The notes: a model not told the origin generated them from the sequence alone. 64,000 nucleotides of DNA from Actinoplanes derwentensis (GCF_900104725.1 NZ_LT629758.1:9324001-9388000); one strand, 5' to 3'. Counted from the first letter of the stretch, positions 33,638-42,372 are shown. Program-made: numbers and translations.

Positions 33638-33991
33638 ATGCCGGATCTGCTGGGCCCAGGCCGAATCGAACTGACCCACCGCCCGGGCGACCTTCCGCCT
33701 GACGGCCTTCTGCCTGCCGTCCGTCCACCTGCAGACCTTCTGCCTGCCGCCCTCCCAGCTGACGGCCTTCTGCCGGATGGTCACGCGCACGGCGGACTCT
33801 CGGCCGATGACCTCCGTGCGGCTGGCGGCGGGTCGATGGCCGACCCGGGTGGTCCGTCGGCAGTGGTGGATTCGCCGGGTTCGACGGTGGAGCGGACGCG
33901 GGTGGTCCTGCTGGCTCTGGTCGAGCGGGCCGGTCCGGTACTCGGTGACCACTACGCGCGGCTGCGTGCGGCCCTCGCGCGGCTGGAATGA
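33638..33991 (+). CDS. Hypothetical small protein with Leu-Pro-rich repeats (doubtful)
   Basis: 117 codons from ATG 33638; a shorter version from ATG 33836 would have 51 residues. The first half contains a repeated pattern of GLLPA/DLLPA/GLLPD type encoded by near-repeated CTTCTGCCTG DNA words. The last ~40 residues (STVERTRVVLLALVERAGPV onwards) look like a normal amphipathic helix. No family is recognised. It occupies the otherwise empty 670-bp gap between lacI and the mini-chemoreceptor gene and could be a real small gene or a GC-rich artefact. Confidence 0.3.
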   Translation: MPDLLGPGRIELTHRPGDLPPDGLLPAVRPPADLLPAALPADGLLPDGHAHGGLSADDLRAAGGGSMADPGGPSAVVDSPGSTVERTRVVLLALVERAGPVLGDHYARLRAALARLE

Positions 33992-34105
33992 GCGGAATGC
34001 CCCCGATGGCGGGTTGTGGGTTCGCTGGATCGGGGAAAACGCTTCGCGGTCCGTGGGCGGGATGGGATGTTTTGAGCGATCAGTAGAGAAGGGGGCGCTT
34101 CCACC

Positions 34106-34594
34106 ATGTCCGACTGGAATCAGAATGACGGGTGGGCCTCCAACAGCCAGCAGGACCGGCAGCGGGACTCGGTGCACCGGCTGGCCAACGTCAGCAACGA
34201 CATGGCCGCGGCCACCGACGCGGCGGTGCGTGCGGCCGTGACAGCGGTGCAGGTGATCCAGCGGCTGGAGGCGAGCAGCACCGAGATCGGCAAGGTCGTG
34301 CAACTGATCGCGACGATCGCGAAGCAGACCAACCTCCTTGCGCTGAACGCGACCATCGAGGCGGCCCGGGCCGGTGAGGCGGGCCGGGGGTTCGCCGTGG
34401 TGGCCAGCGAGGTCAAGGATCTGGCGAACGAGACCGCGACGGCGACCAGCGAGATCGGCACCCAGGTCGGGGGGATCCGGGCGGACACCCAGAACGCGGT
34501 CTCGGCGATCGAGGAGATGCAGGGACTGATCGAGGAACTGGACCGCTGTCAGAAAGTGATCAGCGGGATCGTGGTGGAGCAGCAGGCGGCCTGA
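34106..34594 (+). CDS. Minimal soluble methyl-accepting-chemotaxis signalling domain
   Basis: 162 residues from ATG 34106 with a GAAGGGGG ribosome-binding site. Almost the whole protein is the MCP cytoplasmic hairpin: [20 protein letters not shown] and [20 protein letters not shown] form the conserved tip that contacts CheA and CheW, flanked by short coiled-coil arms. Full chemoreceptors have a sensor, transmembrane helices, a HAMP domain and much longer arms; none is here. It may act as a soluble adaptor or a decoy at receptor arrays. No che gene is in the window. Actinoplanes-like organisms have motile spores, so chemotaxis is plausible. Confidence 0.8.
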   Translation: MSDWNQNDGWASNSQQDRQRDSVHRLANVSNDMAAATDAAVRAAVTAVQVIQRLEASSTEIGKVVQLIATIAKQTNLLALNATIEAARAGEAGRGFAVVASEVKDLANETATATSEIGTQVGGIRADTQNAVSAIEEMQGLIEELDRCQKVISGIVVEQQAA

Positions 34595-34717
34595 GGTCGT
34601 TTCGGGCATGCCGAGATGAGTACCGCGGTGAGCGCGCCGCAGCCATCCGCCCTGTGGACAGCCGAGGAATGTGGATAACTTCGAGGGCTGCCGGAGGGGT
34701 GGGGGAGACTTGGCGCC

Positions 34718-35116
34718 ATGGCTCGCAGATCCCCCAGGACCAAGACCGTCCCCACGCAGTGTCCGTGCGGGGCGGGGTTGTACGACGACTGTTGTGGCGC
34801 CCTGCACGCCGGAAAGGCCGCGGCCGATCCGGAGGCCCTGATGCGTTCGCGTTTCAGCGCCTACGCACTGGACAACAGTTCTCATGTGCTGGCCACCTGG
34901 CATCCGGAGACGCGGCCCGCGACCATCGACAATGACTCCGGGCTGCGCTGGGCGCGCCTGGAGGTGGTGGATCGCAGCGGTGGGGGCGTCTTCGACGCGG
35001 AGGGGACCGTCGAGTTCCGCGCGCACTACGTCGACGGCGGCCGGCCCGATGTCCTGGCCGAGAGGAGCCGGTTCGTCCGGCACGACGGCCGATGGGTGTA
35101 CTGGGGCTCCCTGTGA
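34718..35116 (+). CDS. YchJ-family (UPF0225) SEC-C motif protein
   Basis: 132 residues. The N-terminus carries the SEC-C zinc motif CPCGAGLYDDCCG (residues ~15-27), and the rest follows the YchJ pattern (ALMRSRFSAYALDN, AEGTVEFRAHYV, SRFVRHDGRWVYW), an NTF2-like fold. Length is right for the family. Function is not established; the SEC-C element in other proteins binds zinc and contacts SecB or ribosomes. It lies 26 bp before kynA, but the different function makes a true operon uncertain. Confidence 0.88.
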   Translation: MARRSPRTKTVPTQCPCGAGLYDDCCGALHAGKAAADPEALMRSRFSAYALDNSSHVLATWHPETRPATIDNDSGLRWARLEVVDRSGGGVFDAEGTVEFRAHYVDGGRPDVLAERSRFVRHDGRWVYWGSL

Positions 35117-35142
35117 TCTGCTGGAAGTGAGGAGGATTCGTC

Positions 35143-35994
35143 ATGTCGGCACAGCGGCCGTTGGAAAACGGCATCGTCACCAACTTCAAGGTCAATCTCT
35201 CGTACGGTGAGTATCTCCGCCTGGACGACATCCTCGGAGCGCAACGACCGGTCAGCGTGCCGGAGCATCACGACGAGTTGCTGTTCATCGTGCAGCACCA
35301 GACGTCGGAGCTCTGGCTGAAACTGATCGTCCACGAGCTGTATGCGGTCCGTCAGTACCTGGCCAAGGACGAGTTACGGCCGGCGCTCAAAGGGCTGGCC
35401 CGGGTCAAGCACATCCAGCGCACCCTGACCGATCAGTGGTCCGTGCTGGCCACCCTGACCCCGACGGAGTACGCGGAGTTCCGCAGCTTCCTCGGCACCT
35501 CATCGGGTTTCCAGTCGTACCAGTACCGCGCGGTCGAGTTCATGCTCGGCAACAAGAACCGCGACATGCTGCGGCTCTTCGACGAACAGCCGGAGGCCCG
35601 GGCGCTTCTCGAGGAGACGCTGAACGCCCCGACCGTCTACGACGAGTTCCTGCGCTTCCTGGCCCGGCGTGGCCATCCGGTGCCGGAGGCGATCCTGAAC
35701 CGCGACGTCACCGAGGCGTACGAATACCAGCCCGACCTGGTCGCGGTCTTCCAGGAGATCTACGAGAAGGCCGAGCAGAACTGGGACGTCTACGAGGCCT
35801 GTGAGGAACTCGTGGACCTGGAGGAGAACTTCCAGCTGTGGCGGTTCCGGCACCTCAAGACGGTGGAACGGACCATCGGATTCAAGCGGGGATCCGGCGG
35901 GTCGAGTGGGGTGTCCTTCTTGAAGGCGGCTCTCGATCTGACATTCTTCCCCGAGCTCTACGCCGTCCGTACCGAGATCGGAGTCCGGAGTTGA
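35143..35994 (+). CDS. kynA: Tryptophan 2,3-dioxygenase
   Basis: 283 residues, full length. Haem enzyme that opens the indole ring of L-tryptophan to N-formylkynurenine. The haem-side region HHDELLFIVQHQTSELWLKL with the conserved His, the SSGFQSYQYRAVEFMLGNKN substrate loop, and the C-terminal FLKAALDLTFFPELYAVRT are all in place. Its TGA overlaps the TTG start of kynU by 4 bp, so the two are translationally coupled. First step of the kynurenine route, which here leads to anthranilate. AGGAGG sits ahead of the ATG. Confidence 0.95.
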   Translation: MSAQRPLENGIVTNFKVNLSYGEYLRLDDILGAQRPVSVPEHHDELLFIVQHQTSELWLKLIVHELYAVRQYLAKDELRPALKGLARVKHIQRTLTDQWSVLATLTPTEYAEFRSFLGTSSGFQSYQYRAVEFMLGNKNRDMLRLFDEQPEARALLEETLNAPTVYDEFLRFLARRGHPVPEAILNRDVTEAYEYQPDLVAVFQEIYEKAEQNWDVYEACEELVDLEENFQLWRFRHLKTVERTIGFKRGSGGSSGVSFLKAALDLTFFPELYAVRTEIGVRS

Positions 35995-37223
35995 CCGACG
36001 AACTGCTGGCACGCGCCGCCGCCCTCGACGCGGCCGACCCGCTCGCCGGGCAGCGGGAGCAGTTCATCACCCCGCCACCGGCCGAGTTGCTCTCCTACCT
36101 CGACGGCAACTCGCTGGGCCGGCCGCTGGAGGCGACCGCGCGGCTGGTCGACGAGTTCATCCGTGAGCAGTGGGGTGGCCGGCTGATCCGGGGCTGGGAC
36201 GAGGGCTGGATGGACTGGCCGGTCCTCCTCGGTGACCGGCTCGGTGCGGCTGCTCTCGGCGCTGCCGCCGGGCAGACCGTGGTCGCGGACTCGACGACGG
36301 TGCTCATCTACAAGCTGGCCCGGGCCGCGGCGGACGCGCGTCCCGATCGCCGGACCGTCGTGCTGGACACCGACAACTTCCCCACCGATCGGTACGTTCT
36401 GGAGGGCATCGCCGCCGAGCGCGGCCTGCGCCTGGTGTGGATCGAGACCGACCCGTCGGCCGGCATCGACCCGGCCCAGGTCGCCGAGGTCGTCGACGCG
36501 GACACCGCACTGGTGCTGTTCAGTCACGTCGCCTACCGGTCCGGCTGGCTCGCCGACATCGCGGAGATCAACCGGGTCGCGCACGCGGCCGGTGCGCTGA
36601 CCATGTGGGACCTGTGCCACTCGGCCGGTTCGGTGCCGATCCAGCTCGACGAGTGGGGTGTCGACCTCGCCGTCGGGTGTACCTACAAGTACCTGAACGG
36701 CGGCCCCGGAGCACCGGCGTTCGCCTACGTGCGGCGCGAGCTGCTGGGCGAGCTGCGGCAACCGATCCAAGGGTGGATGGGGCACCGGGCCGTGTTCGAG
36801 ATGGGGCCGGGTTACCAACCGGCCGAGGGCGCCCGGGCGCTGCTCAGCGGGACGCCGCCAATCCTGGCGATGGTGCCGCTGCACGCCAACCTGGACATGC
36901 TCGCCGCCGTCGGCATCGAAGCGGTGCGGGCCAAGTCGTTGCTTCTCACCGGGTTCGTGCTGGATCTGGCCGACGAGTGGCTGGCGCCGTATGGCGTCGA
37001 GGTGACCAGCCCGAGGGACCCGTCCCGCCGCGGCGGGCACGTGACACTGCGTCGCGACGGGTTCAAGTCGTTCCTCACGCCGTTGTGGGACAACGGTGTG
37101 ATCCCCGACTACCGGCGGCCCGACGGCCTGCGCATCGGCCCGGCACCGTTGAGTACCAGCTTCAGCGAGGTCTATCAGGGGCTCCGGGTGCTGCGGGAGC
37201 TGCTGGAGAAGGACCCTCGGTGA
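35991..37223 (+). CDS. kynU: Kynureninase
   Basis: 410 residues from TTG 35991, which overlaps the kynA stop as TTGA; upstream in-frame codons are inside kynA and give no homologous sequence. PLP-dependent fold type I enzyme that cleaves kynurenine to anthranilate and alanine (or 3-hydroxykynurenine to 3-hydroxyanthranilate). Visible features are YLDGNSLGRP near the N-terminus, the PLP lysine in GCTYKYLNGGPGAPAF, and PIQGWMGHRAVFEMG. The final codons overlap the GTG of the amidohydrolase. A formamidase to join KynA to KynU is not encoded as a recognisable KynB; see the next gene. Confidence 0.93.
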   Translation: MTDELLARAAALDAADPLAGQREQFITPPPAELLSYLDGNSLGRPLEATARLVDEFIREQWGGRLIRGWDEGWMDWPVLLGDRLGAAALGAAAGQTVVADSTTVLIYKLARAAADARPDRRTVVLDTDNFPTDRYVLEGIAAERGLRLVWIETDPSAGIDPAQVAEVVDADTALVLFSHVAYRSGWLADIAEINRVAHAAGALTMWDLCHSAGSVPIQLDEWGVDLAVGCTYKYLNGGPGAPAFAYVRRELLGELRQPIQGWMGHRAVFEMGPGYQPAEGARALLSGTPPILAMVPLHANLDMLAAVGIEAVRAKSLLLTGFVLDLADEWLAPYGVEVTSPRDPSRRGGHVTLRRDGFKSFLTPLWDNGVIPDYRRPDGLRIGPAPLSTSFSEVYQGLRVLRELLEKDPR

Positions 37224-38551
37224 GTGCCGATCCATCGCCCGGCACGCCGGACGTCTGCGCGAGCGACACGACGGAACGCCCAGCCGGAGCTGAGCGTGCC
37301 GGAGCTGGTTGCTGCGGTGGTTCCGCTGCGGGGGCGGGCTGCGGGTTGTCGGCGCTGCGCCGCAGCTCCGGCCCGCGCCCGACGGTCACAGTCGCCGAGG
37401 AGACCACACTGCCGGACGCTTCCGGCACGGCCGTTCCGGAAGCGACTGCAGCGGCGAGCGCGGCAGTTAGCGCGGAGGCGAGTCCGGTAGTTAGTACGGC
37501 GGCGAGAGCAGCAGTTAGCGCGGCGGCGATCGGGCGGGTCGAGTGGCTGGTCGCGGATTCGGTCTGGTGGGGCGGGCGCCTGCGTAAGGGCGTCGCGCTT
37601 AGGGTGGCGCCGGACGGGGCGATCCGGCCGGTTCCGGCTGAGATCGCTCCCGCCGGTGCGGACACCCGCAGATTCCCGGGGACGCTGCTTCCGGGACTTG
37701 TCGATGCCCATGTGCACTCGGCGCTTGTCGATCTGGGCACGGTTCGGGCTGGGGGGATCGCCGAGGTGTGGGATCTCGGTGGGGTTCCGTCGGAGGTCGC
37801 GGGGCTCGCCGAGCGGGGGCGGCAGGCGGGTGCAGGGCTGCCGCGTATCCGTTTCGCTGGACCGTTTCTGATCGCACCCGGGGGCTATCCGAGCGACCGT
37901 TCGTGGGCGGCGGCAGGCAGTTGGCGGGAGATCAGCACGGCTGCCGACGCCGGTGCCGCGGTCGCCGACCTTGCCACGGGCGGCGCGAGCCTGGTCAAGG
38001 TGACCGCGCACACCGGTGGGCCGCAGCTCGCACGGCCGGTACTGGAAGCGCTGGTGACCGCCGCGCACGCGGCCGGGCTTCCGGCGGTCGTGCACGCGGA
38101 GGGGGCGGGGACGGTCGAGGCGGCGTACACGGCCGGGGCCGACATCCTCGCGCACACTCCCTGGACCGAGCGGATCGACGACACGCTGCTGCGGGCCTGC
38201 GCGCAGCGCATGCGCTGGATCAGCACCCTGGACATCCACGGCTGGGGCGATCCCGATCCGGCGCGGCAGGTCGCCGTCGACAATCTGCGGCGGTTCATCG
38301 GGTACGGCGGGGTGGTCCGCTACGGGACCGACCTCGGCAACGGGCCGCTGCCGGCCGGGATCAACATTCGGGAGATCCGTCTGCTGGAGTCGGCCGGGCT
38401 GACTCCCGACGCGGTCCTGACCGCCATGACCGAGAAGGACAGCACCACAATGTCCTGGATCTCCGGCGGTCTCGACCTCACTCCGGAGCGGTTCGCCGAC
38501 ACACTCGCTACGGCCCGTGTCCTTGACACCGGAGCCGACCCCCGCTCCTGA
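37220..38551 (+). CDS. Metal-dependent amidohydrolase coupled to the kyn genes
   Basis: 443 residues from GTG 37220, which overlaps the kynU stop by 4 bp. The first ~105 residues are low complexity (Ala/Ser/Thr-rich, with a Cys-Gly patch) and contain a short tandem repeat. The rest is an imidazolonepropionase/prolidase-like amidohydrolase: LLPGLVDAHVHS (HxH metal ligands), ASLVKVTAHTGG (Lys), VVHAEG, ILAHTPW and RYGTDLGNG (Asp). As the third gene of the kyn operon, it may hydrolyse N-formylkynurenine, the step with no other candidate here, or a downstream amide. That role is inferred from position only. The true start may be downstream of the repeat. Confidence 0.8.
   Translation: MSADPSPGTPDVCASDTTERPAGAERAGAGCCGGSAAGAGCGLSALRRSSGPRPTVTVAEETTLPDASGTAVPEATAAASAAVSAEASPVVSTAARAAVSAAAIGRVEWLVADSVWWGGRLRKGVALRVAPDGAIRPVPAEIAPAGADTRRFPGTLLPGLVDAHVHSALVDLGTVRAGGIAEVWDLGGVPSEVAGLAERGRQAGAGLPRIRFAGPFLIAPGGYPSDRSWAAAGSWREISTAADAGAAVADLATGGASLVKVTAHTGGPQLARPVLEALVTAAHAAGLPAVVHAEGAGTVEAAYTAGADILAHTPWTERIDDTLLRACAQRMRWISTLDIHGWGDPDPARQVAVDNLRRFIGYGGVVRYGTDLGNGPLPAGINIREIRLLESAGLTPDAVLTAMTEKDSTTMSWISGGLDLTPERFADTLATARVLDTGADPRS
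37450..37520 (+). repeat. Tandem 21-24-bp repeat inside the amidohydrolase gene
   Basis: Three units ending in GTTAGC or GTTAGT, encoding ASAAVS, AEASPVVS and TAARAAVS. All lengths are multiples of three, so expansion or contraction keeps the frame. Confidence 0.6.
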
Positions 38552-38559
38552 ACACCGAA

Positions 38560-38592
38560 GCGTGCCGACTTGCGGTGCTGTAGGTCGGCACG
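38560..38592. repeat. Short palindromic repeat related to the 43-bp family, copy 7
   Basis: GCGTGCCGACTTGCGG and TAGGTCGGCACGT form a hairpin with a short loop. It resembles the family arms but has CCG for GTG in the stem with the compensating change on the other side. Convergent gap between the amidohydrolase and a methyltransferase; a likely bidirectional terminator. Confidence 0.6.
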
Positions 38593-38689
38593 TGCGAGAG
38601 GCGAGAGGCGGGGCGGGAGCGAGCGCGGGAGGTGGGTGGGGGCGAGGGCTCTTTGGGGGCGTACCGCAGCGGGGGTTGTCTGAAGTTGG

Positions 38690-39532
38690 TCATCCGGGGG
38701 TTGAGGCGGCCACCACCCAGATGGTCAGGACGGCCAGGAAAGTGCCGCTCGCGCCGGCTGCCTCCACGCATGCCAGCCACTCTTCGCGTAGGCCGGGTGG
38801 GGTGGCCCATGCCGATTCGGGGACGTCGGGGTTGACCATCGGCAGTACCACGGCGGCTGACTCGGGCGTGGCGAAGAAGCACGTCACCGGGGTGGCCGTC
38901 AGATCACGCAGGCCGGCAGCCACCAGACGGCGGCGCAACGTGCGGCCCATGTCGTGCTGCTGGGGCGTGAAATGGCCGTGCACGTGGCCCAGCACCATGT
39001 CGCCCAGACCGGCCGGCATGCCGTCGAAGGCCAGGGAACCCCAGTCGGTGTCGATCAGGCAGATCCGGCCGCCGGGGCGGGTCACCCGGATCAGTTCGCC
39101 GATCACCGCGTCGGCGTCGTCGACGTGTTGCAGGAGACGCTCGCACCACACGCCGTCGACGTGGCCGTCGGGCAGGTGCAGATCCCCGGCGTCGCCGGTC
39201 AGGTAACGCACGTTGCTGCCGTCGTGCGAGCTGATCGCGGCCGCCGTCATCGCCGACGAGTGGTCCACCGCCAGGATCTCGCCCTGCGCGCCGACCGGGA
39301 CGGCCAGCGCGCGGGCCACCTCGCCGTTGCCGGAGCCGGCGTCGAGCAGCCGCTGGCCGGCTGCGGGCTGCAGCGCGTCGAAGGCGATCCGGCGGACCCG
39401 CCGGATCTCCGGATGCCGGCCCATCGCGGTGAGCGCGTCGAGCACGATTTCCGACATCTGTGCCGTGAGGCCGTCGATGTCGGAAAAGGGCGTCCGGTCC
39501 TTCTGCGCGGGTTCCATCCCGCAATTGTTCAT
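38690..39532 (-). CDS. Class I SAM-dependent methyltransferase
   Basis: 280 residues. Rossmann methyltransferase of the Methyltransf_25/UbiE-like type: motif I RLLDAGSGNGEVARALA near residue 60, acidic ILAVDHSSAM, motif II region GDAGDLHLPDGHVDGVWCER, and RVTRPGGRICLIDTDWGSL. The following ~100 residues are helical and probably form the substrate lid. It is similar in plan to small-molecule methyltransferases of actinobacteria; no acceptor can be named. Stands alone, convergent with the amidohydrolase and divergent from the oxidoreductase at 39738. Confidence 0.87.
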   Translation of the reverse strand: MNNCGMEPAQKDRTPFSDIDGLTAQMSEIVLDALTAMGRHPEIRRVRRIAFDALQPAAGQRLLDAGSGNGEVARALAVPVGAQGEILAVDHSSAMTAAAISSHDGSNVRYLTGDAGDLHLPDGHVDGVWCERLLQHVDDADAVIGELIRVTRPGGRICLIDTDWGSLAFDGMPAGLGDMVLGHVHGHFTPQQHDMGRTLRRRLVAAGLRDLTATPVTCFFATPESAAVVLPMVNPDVPESAWATPPGLREEWLACVEAAGASGTFLAVLTIWVVAASTPG

Positions 39533-39737
39533 CTGGCGGGCGCCGATCGGCTGTCGCCGTCATCCATCCGACAGGCGCGGTACCTGCCCTTTCGCTAGAT
39601 CAAGCGGCAAGTGTTCGCGATCCGTACACGGATCGGCCGCGACTTCAACCCGTACGCTCCGTGATGTCTCGCGCATCACACGTAACCGGTGAAATCATCG
39701 GCAACAGGCAGGCAACCGATGTGTAAAAATTCCGGAC

Positions 39738-40763
39738 ATGATCGAACGGGTGAAGTTCGGGCTGGTCGGCTTCGGCACCGGCGGCCGGGTGTTCCATGCG
39801 CCGCTGATCGCGTCGGCGCCGAACATCGAATTCGTCGGTGTGGTGACCACGTCCGAAGAGCGTCAGGCCCAGGTGGCCGCGGAGTTGCCGGGTGTCGCGA
39901 CGTATGACTCGATCGCCGCGCTGGCCGCCGACGGCGTCCAGGCGGTGGCCATCTCGACGCCGGCCGCCACCCATGCCGGCCTGGCCGTCGAGGCGATCGA
40001 AGCGGGGCTGGCGGTCGTCGTCGACAAGCCGTTCGCGCTCGACGCCGACGCCGCCCGCAAGCTGGTCACCACGGCCGAGGAGGCCGGTGTGCTGCTGACC
40101 GTCTACCAGAATCGGCGGTGGGACTCCGACCTGCTGACCATCCGCAAGCTGGTGGAGAACGGGTCGCTCGGCGACGTCAAGCGGTTCGAGTCGCGGGTCG
40201 AGCGCTGGGCGCCGGACCGGCTGCCCGGTGCCGCCGGTGGTGGCACTCTGCTCGACTTCGGTTCGCACCTGGTCGACCAGGCGCTTCAGCTGCACGGCCC
40301 GGTCTCACGGGTGTTCGCGGAGCTGCACGGACCGGACGGTGGTCTCGACGACGACTTCTTCGTGGCCCTGCACCACACCGGTGGCGTCGAGTCGCACCTG
40401 TGGGGTTCGTGGCGCCAGGCCGGACCCGGCCCGAGGTTCCGGGTGACCGGCTCCGCCGGCACGTTCATCTCGCCCGAGCTGGACTACCAGGAGACCCTGC
40501 TGAAGGCCGGTAAGACCCCGGCTCTGATGGGCGACCGCTGGGGGGTCGAGCCGGAGCACCGCTGGGGTCACCTGTTCCGTGGTGCCACCGGCGCCCCGGT
40601 CGAGAGCTGCCGGGGCCGGTGGGACACGTTCTACCCGGCGGTGGCCGAGGCGGTGGCGGGCACCGGACCGCTGCCGGTGGACCCGTGGGACTCGGTCCGC
40701 GCCATGGAGATCCTGGACGCGGCCCGCAAGAGCGCCCTGACCGGCACCACCGTAGAGGTCTGA
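39738..40763 (+). CDS. Gfo/Idh/MocA-family oxidoreductase
   Basis: 341 residues. The N-terminal Rossmann domain binds NAD(P) (VKFGLVGFGTGGRVFHAPLI; note GxGxGGR). The signature VVVDKPFALDADAARKL holds the conserved Lys-Pro pair of the family, and DFGSHLVDQALQLHG is the second conserved block with the active-site His. This YdgJ/scyllo-inositol-dehydrogenase-like group oxidises sugars or inositols. It is a single gene followed by two palindromic repeats and then the convergent GH130 operon; it may work with those sugar enzymes, though the opposite strand argues against joint transcription. Confidence 0.9.
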   Translation: MIERVKFGLVGFGTGGRVFHAPLIASAPNIEFVGVVTTSEERQAQVAAELPGVATYDSIAALAADGVQAVAISTPAATHAGLAVEAIEAGLAVVVDKPFALDADAARKLVTTAEEAGVLLTVYQNRRWDSDLLTIRKLVENGSLGDVKRFESRVERWAPDRLPGAAGGGTLLDFGSHLVDQALQLHGPVSRVFAELHGPDGGLDDDFFVALHHTGGVESHLWGSWRQAGPGPRFRVTGSAGTFISPELDYQETLLKAGKTPALMGDRWGVEPEHRWGHLFRGATGAPVESCRGRWDTFYPAVAEAVAGTGPLPVDPWDSVRAMEILDAARKSALTGTTVEV

Positions 40764-40772
40764 CACCCGAAA

Positions 40773-40815
40773 GCGTGGTGACCTGGGGTGTGGATCGAAC
40801 CTCAAGTCACCACGC
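40773..40815. repeat. Intergenic palindromic repeat, copy 8
   Basis: 43-bp copy, arms GCGTGGTGACCTGGGG and CTCAAGTCACCACGC, centre TGTGGATCGAAC, starting 9 bp after the oxidoreductase stop. Confidence 0.75.
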
Positions 40816-40833
40816 AGGGCGGTGCGCTTGGAG

Positions 40834-40876
40834 GCGTGGTGACCTGGGGTGTGGATCGAACCTCAGGTCGCCACGC
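40834..40876. repeat. Intergenic palindromic repeat, copy 9
   Basis: 43-bp copy almost identical to copy 8 (arms GCGTGGTGACCTGGGG and CTCAGGTCGCCACGC), 18 bp downstream in the same orientation. The two share a local variant, as if one arose from the other. They end 8 bp before the GH130 stop on the opposite strand. Confidence 0.75.
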
Positions 40877-40884
40877 AAAAAAGG

Positions 40885-42372
40885 TCAGTCGCTGACCGGG
40901 CGCATTCGGTTCAGGAGCTGGTCCAAGGGCATGCTGGCGAAACTGATCCGGACGTCGCTGGAGGCGTACGGCAACCAGAACCGCCCGTCGTGGACGATCC
41001 CGCCGCACGAGTAGAGGACGTTGGGCACGTACCCCTCGCGTTCGATCTCGTCCGGGTCGATCAGACCGTCCGGCAGGTCGGCGATCACCTTCGAGGGGTC
41101 GTCCAGGTCGAGGAGCATGGCGCCGATGGCGTAGCGCCGCATCGGCCCGACTCCGTGGGTGAGCACCAGCCACCCGGCTGGGGTCTCGATCGGCGAGCCG
41201 CAGTTGCCGACCTGGATTAGGTCCCAGCCGCGGTGCGGCACGAGCACCGGCCCGACGTGCTGCCAGCGGTGCTTGTCGTCGCGGGCGCTGAGGCCTAGGG
41301 TCTCGCCGTCGGAGCGGCAGAGCGCGTACTTGCGCCCGTTGATGTAGCGCGGGAACAAGGCCATGCCCTTGTTGCGGGCGGCCGGCCCGTGCAGGGTGGT
41401 GACTTCGAAGTGCCGCAGATCCCGGGTGAAGATCACGCGGCCGGCGATGTTGAACCCGTCGTACGCGGTGTAGGTCGCCTGGTATGCCATCCGCCCGTCG
41501 GGGTCGAGCACCTGCACGAACCGGGCGTCCTCCATGCCGCGGGACTCGGTCGGCGTGGACGGCCACAGCACCCGCTGGTGCAGCGGGACGGTGGCCGGGA
41601 AGGTGACCGCGTAGTCGGCGCCGACGATGCGCCGGATGGACTCCAGCGCGGTCGGCGTGTTGGGCCGGGCCAGGAGTTCGGCGGGCAGGTGGCCGAGGAT
41701 CTCCTCGAACTCGTGGTCGTCGTAGCGTTCCGGCAGAGCGTTCAGCACGTACGCGGAGGCCTCGGTGTCGATCTCCTCCTCGGCGAGCGCCGCTTGCAGC
41801 TGGTGCCGCATGTGTTTGGCGCCGACCCGGTGGCCGATCGTCAGCGGCCCGTCCCGGTCCTCCATCCGCAGTGCCGGGCCGGGGCCGAGGATCGCGGAGC
41901 AGAAGCCGATCGAGGAGATGTGGCCCTCGCCGATCTGCCGCAGGCTGAGGGCGACCCGTAGTTCGCCGGGGAGCATTTCGGACTGGTCCGGATGCGGCAC
42001 CATCGACGGGTTGCAGAGGGCGGCCGCCTCGACCGAGAACTCGTGGCTGAAGTAGGCGCCGATCAGCGTGCGGGCGGCCGGGGAGAGTTCGATCTCCGCT
42101 GGCACCCGGTGCTGCACCACTTCGTAGTGGTGCTGGAAGACGCCGAGGATGTCGTAGTGCCGCCCGGCGAACCGGGTGAGCACGTCGTCGAGCAGCGCGT
42201 TGATCTCGCTCTCGTCGAGTCGCAGGATCCGTTCGATCAGCATGGACGCCCGGTTGTGGACGGCGTGCGCGTCCTCGCCCGGAACGAACAGTTTGATCAC
42301 GACGCGCCGGCCGTCCGGCGCCATGGTGATGTCGTGGCGGGTGATGTCCGTGGTGTTCACCGTTGCAGTCAC
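40885..42372 (-). CDS. GH130-family glycoside phosphorylase/hydrolase
   Basis: 495 residues. The C-terminal ~330 residues form the five-bladed GH130 propeller (ESRGMEDARFVQVL, NKGMALFPRYINGRKYALCR, IQVGNCGSPIETPAGWLVLT, VLYSCGGIVHDGRFWLPYAS). GH130 enzymes phosphorolyse or hydrolyse beta-mannosides. The ~150-residue N-terminal region is helical and longer than in minimal members. Its ATG overlaps the stop of the upstream barrel protein (ATGA), tying it to that gene and a glycosyltransferase in one operon. This arrangement suggests turnover or scavenging of an oligomannoside-type glycan made by the neighbouring transferase; linkage is unknown. Confidence 0.85.
   Translation of the reverse strand: MTATVNTTDITRHDITMAPDGRRVVIKLFVPGEDAHAVHNRASMLIERILRLDESEINALLDDVLTRFAGRHYDILGVFQHHYEVVQHRVPAEIELSPAARTLIGAYFSHEFSVEAAALCNPSMVPHPDQSEMLPGELRVALSLRQIGEGHISSIGFCSAILGPGPALRMEDRDGPLTIGHRVGAKHMRHQLQAALAEEEIDTEASAYVLNALPERYDDHEFEEILGHLPAELLARPNTPTALESIRRIVGADYAVTFPATVPLHQRVLWPSTPTESRGMEDARFVQVLDPDGRMAYQATYTAYDGFNIAGRVIFTRDLRHFEVTTLHGPAARNKGMALFPRYINGRKYALCRSDGETLGLSARDDKHRWQHVGPVLVPHRGWDLIQVGNCGSPIETPAGWLVLTHGVGPMRRYAIGAMLLDLDDPSKVIADLPDGLIDPDEIEREGYVPNVLYSCGGIVHDGRFWLPYASSDVRISFASMPLDQLLNRMRPVSD

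Noticed and set aside
33572..35083. 503-codon minus-strand frame across the mini-chemoreceptor and YchJ genes
   Set aside because: Compositional artefact; the plus strand carries conserved chemoreceptor-tip and SEC-C motifs.
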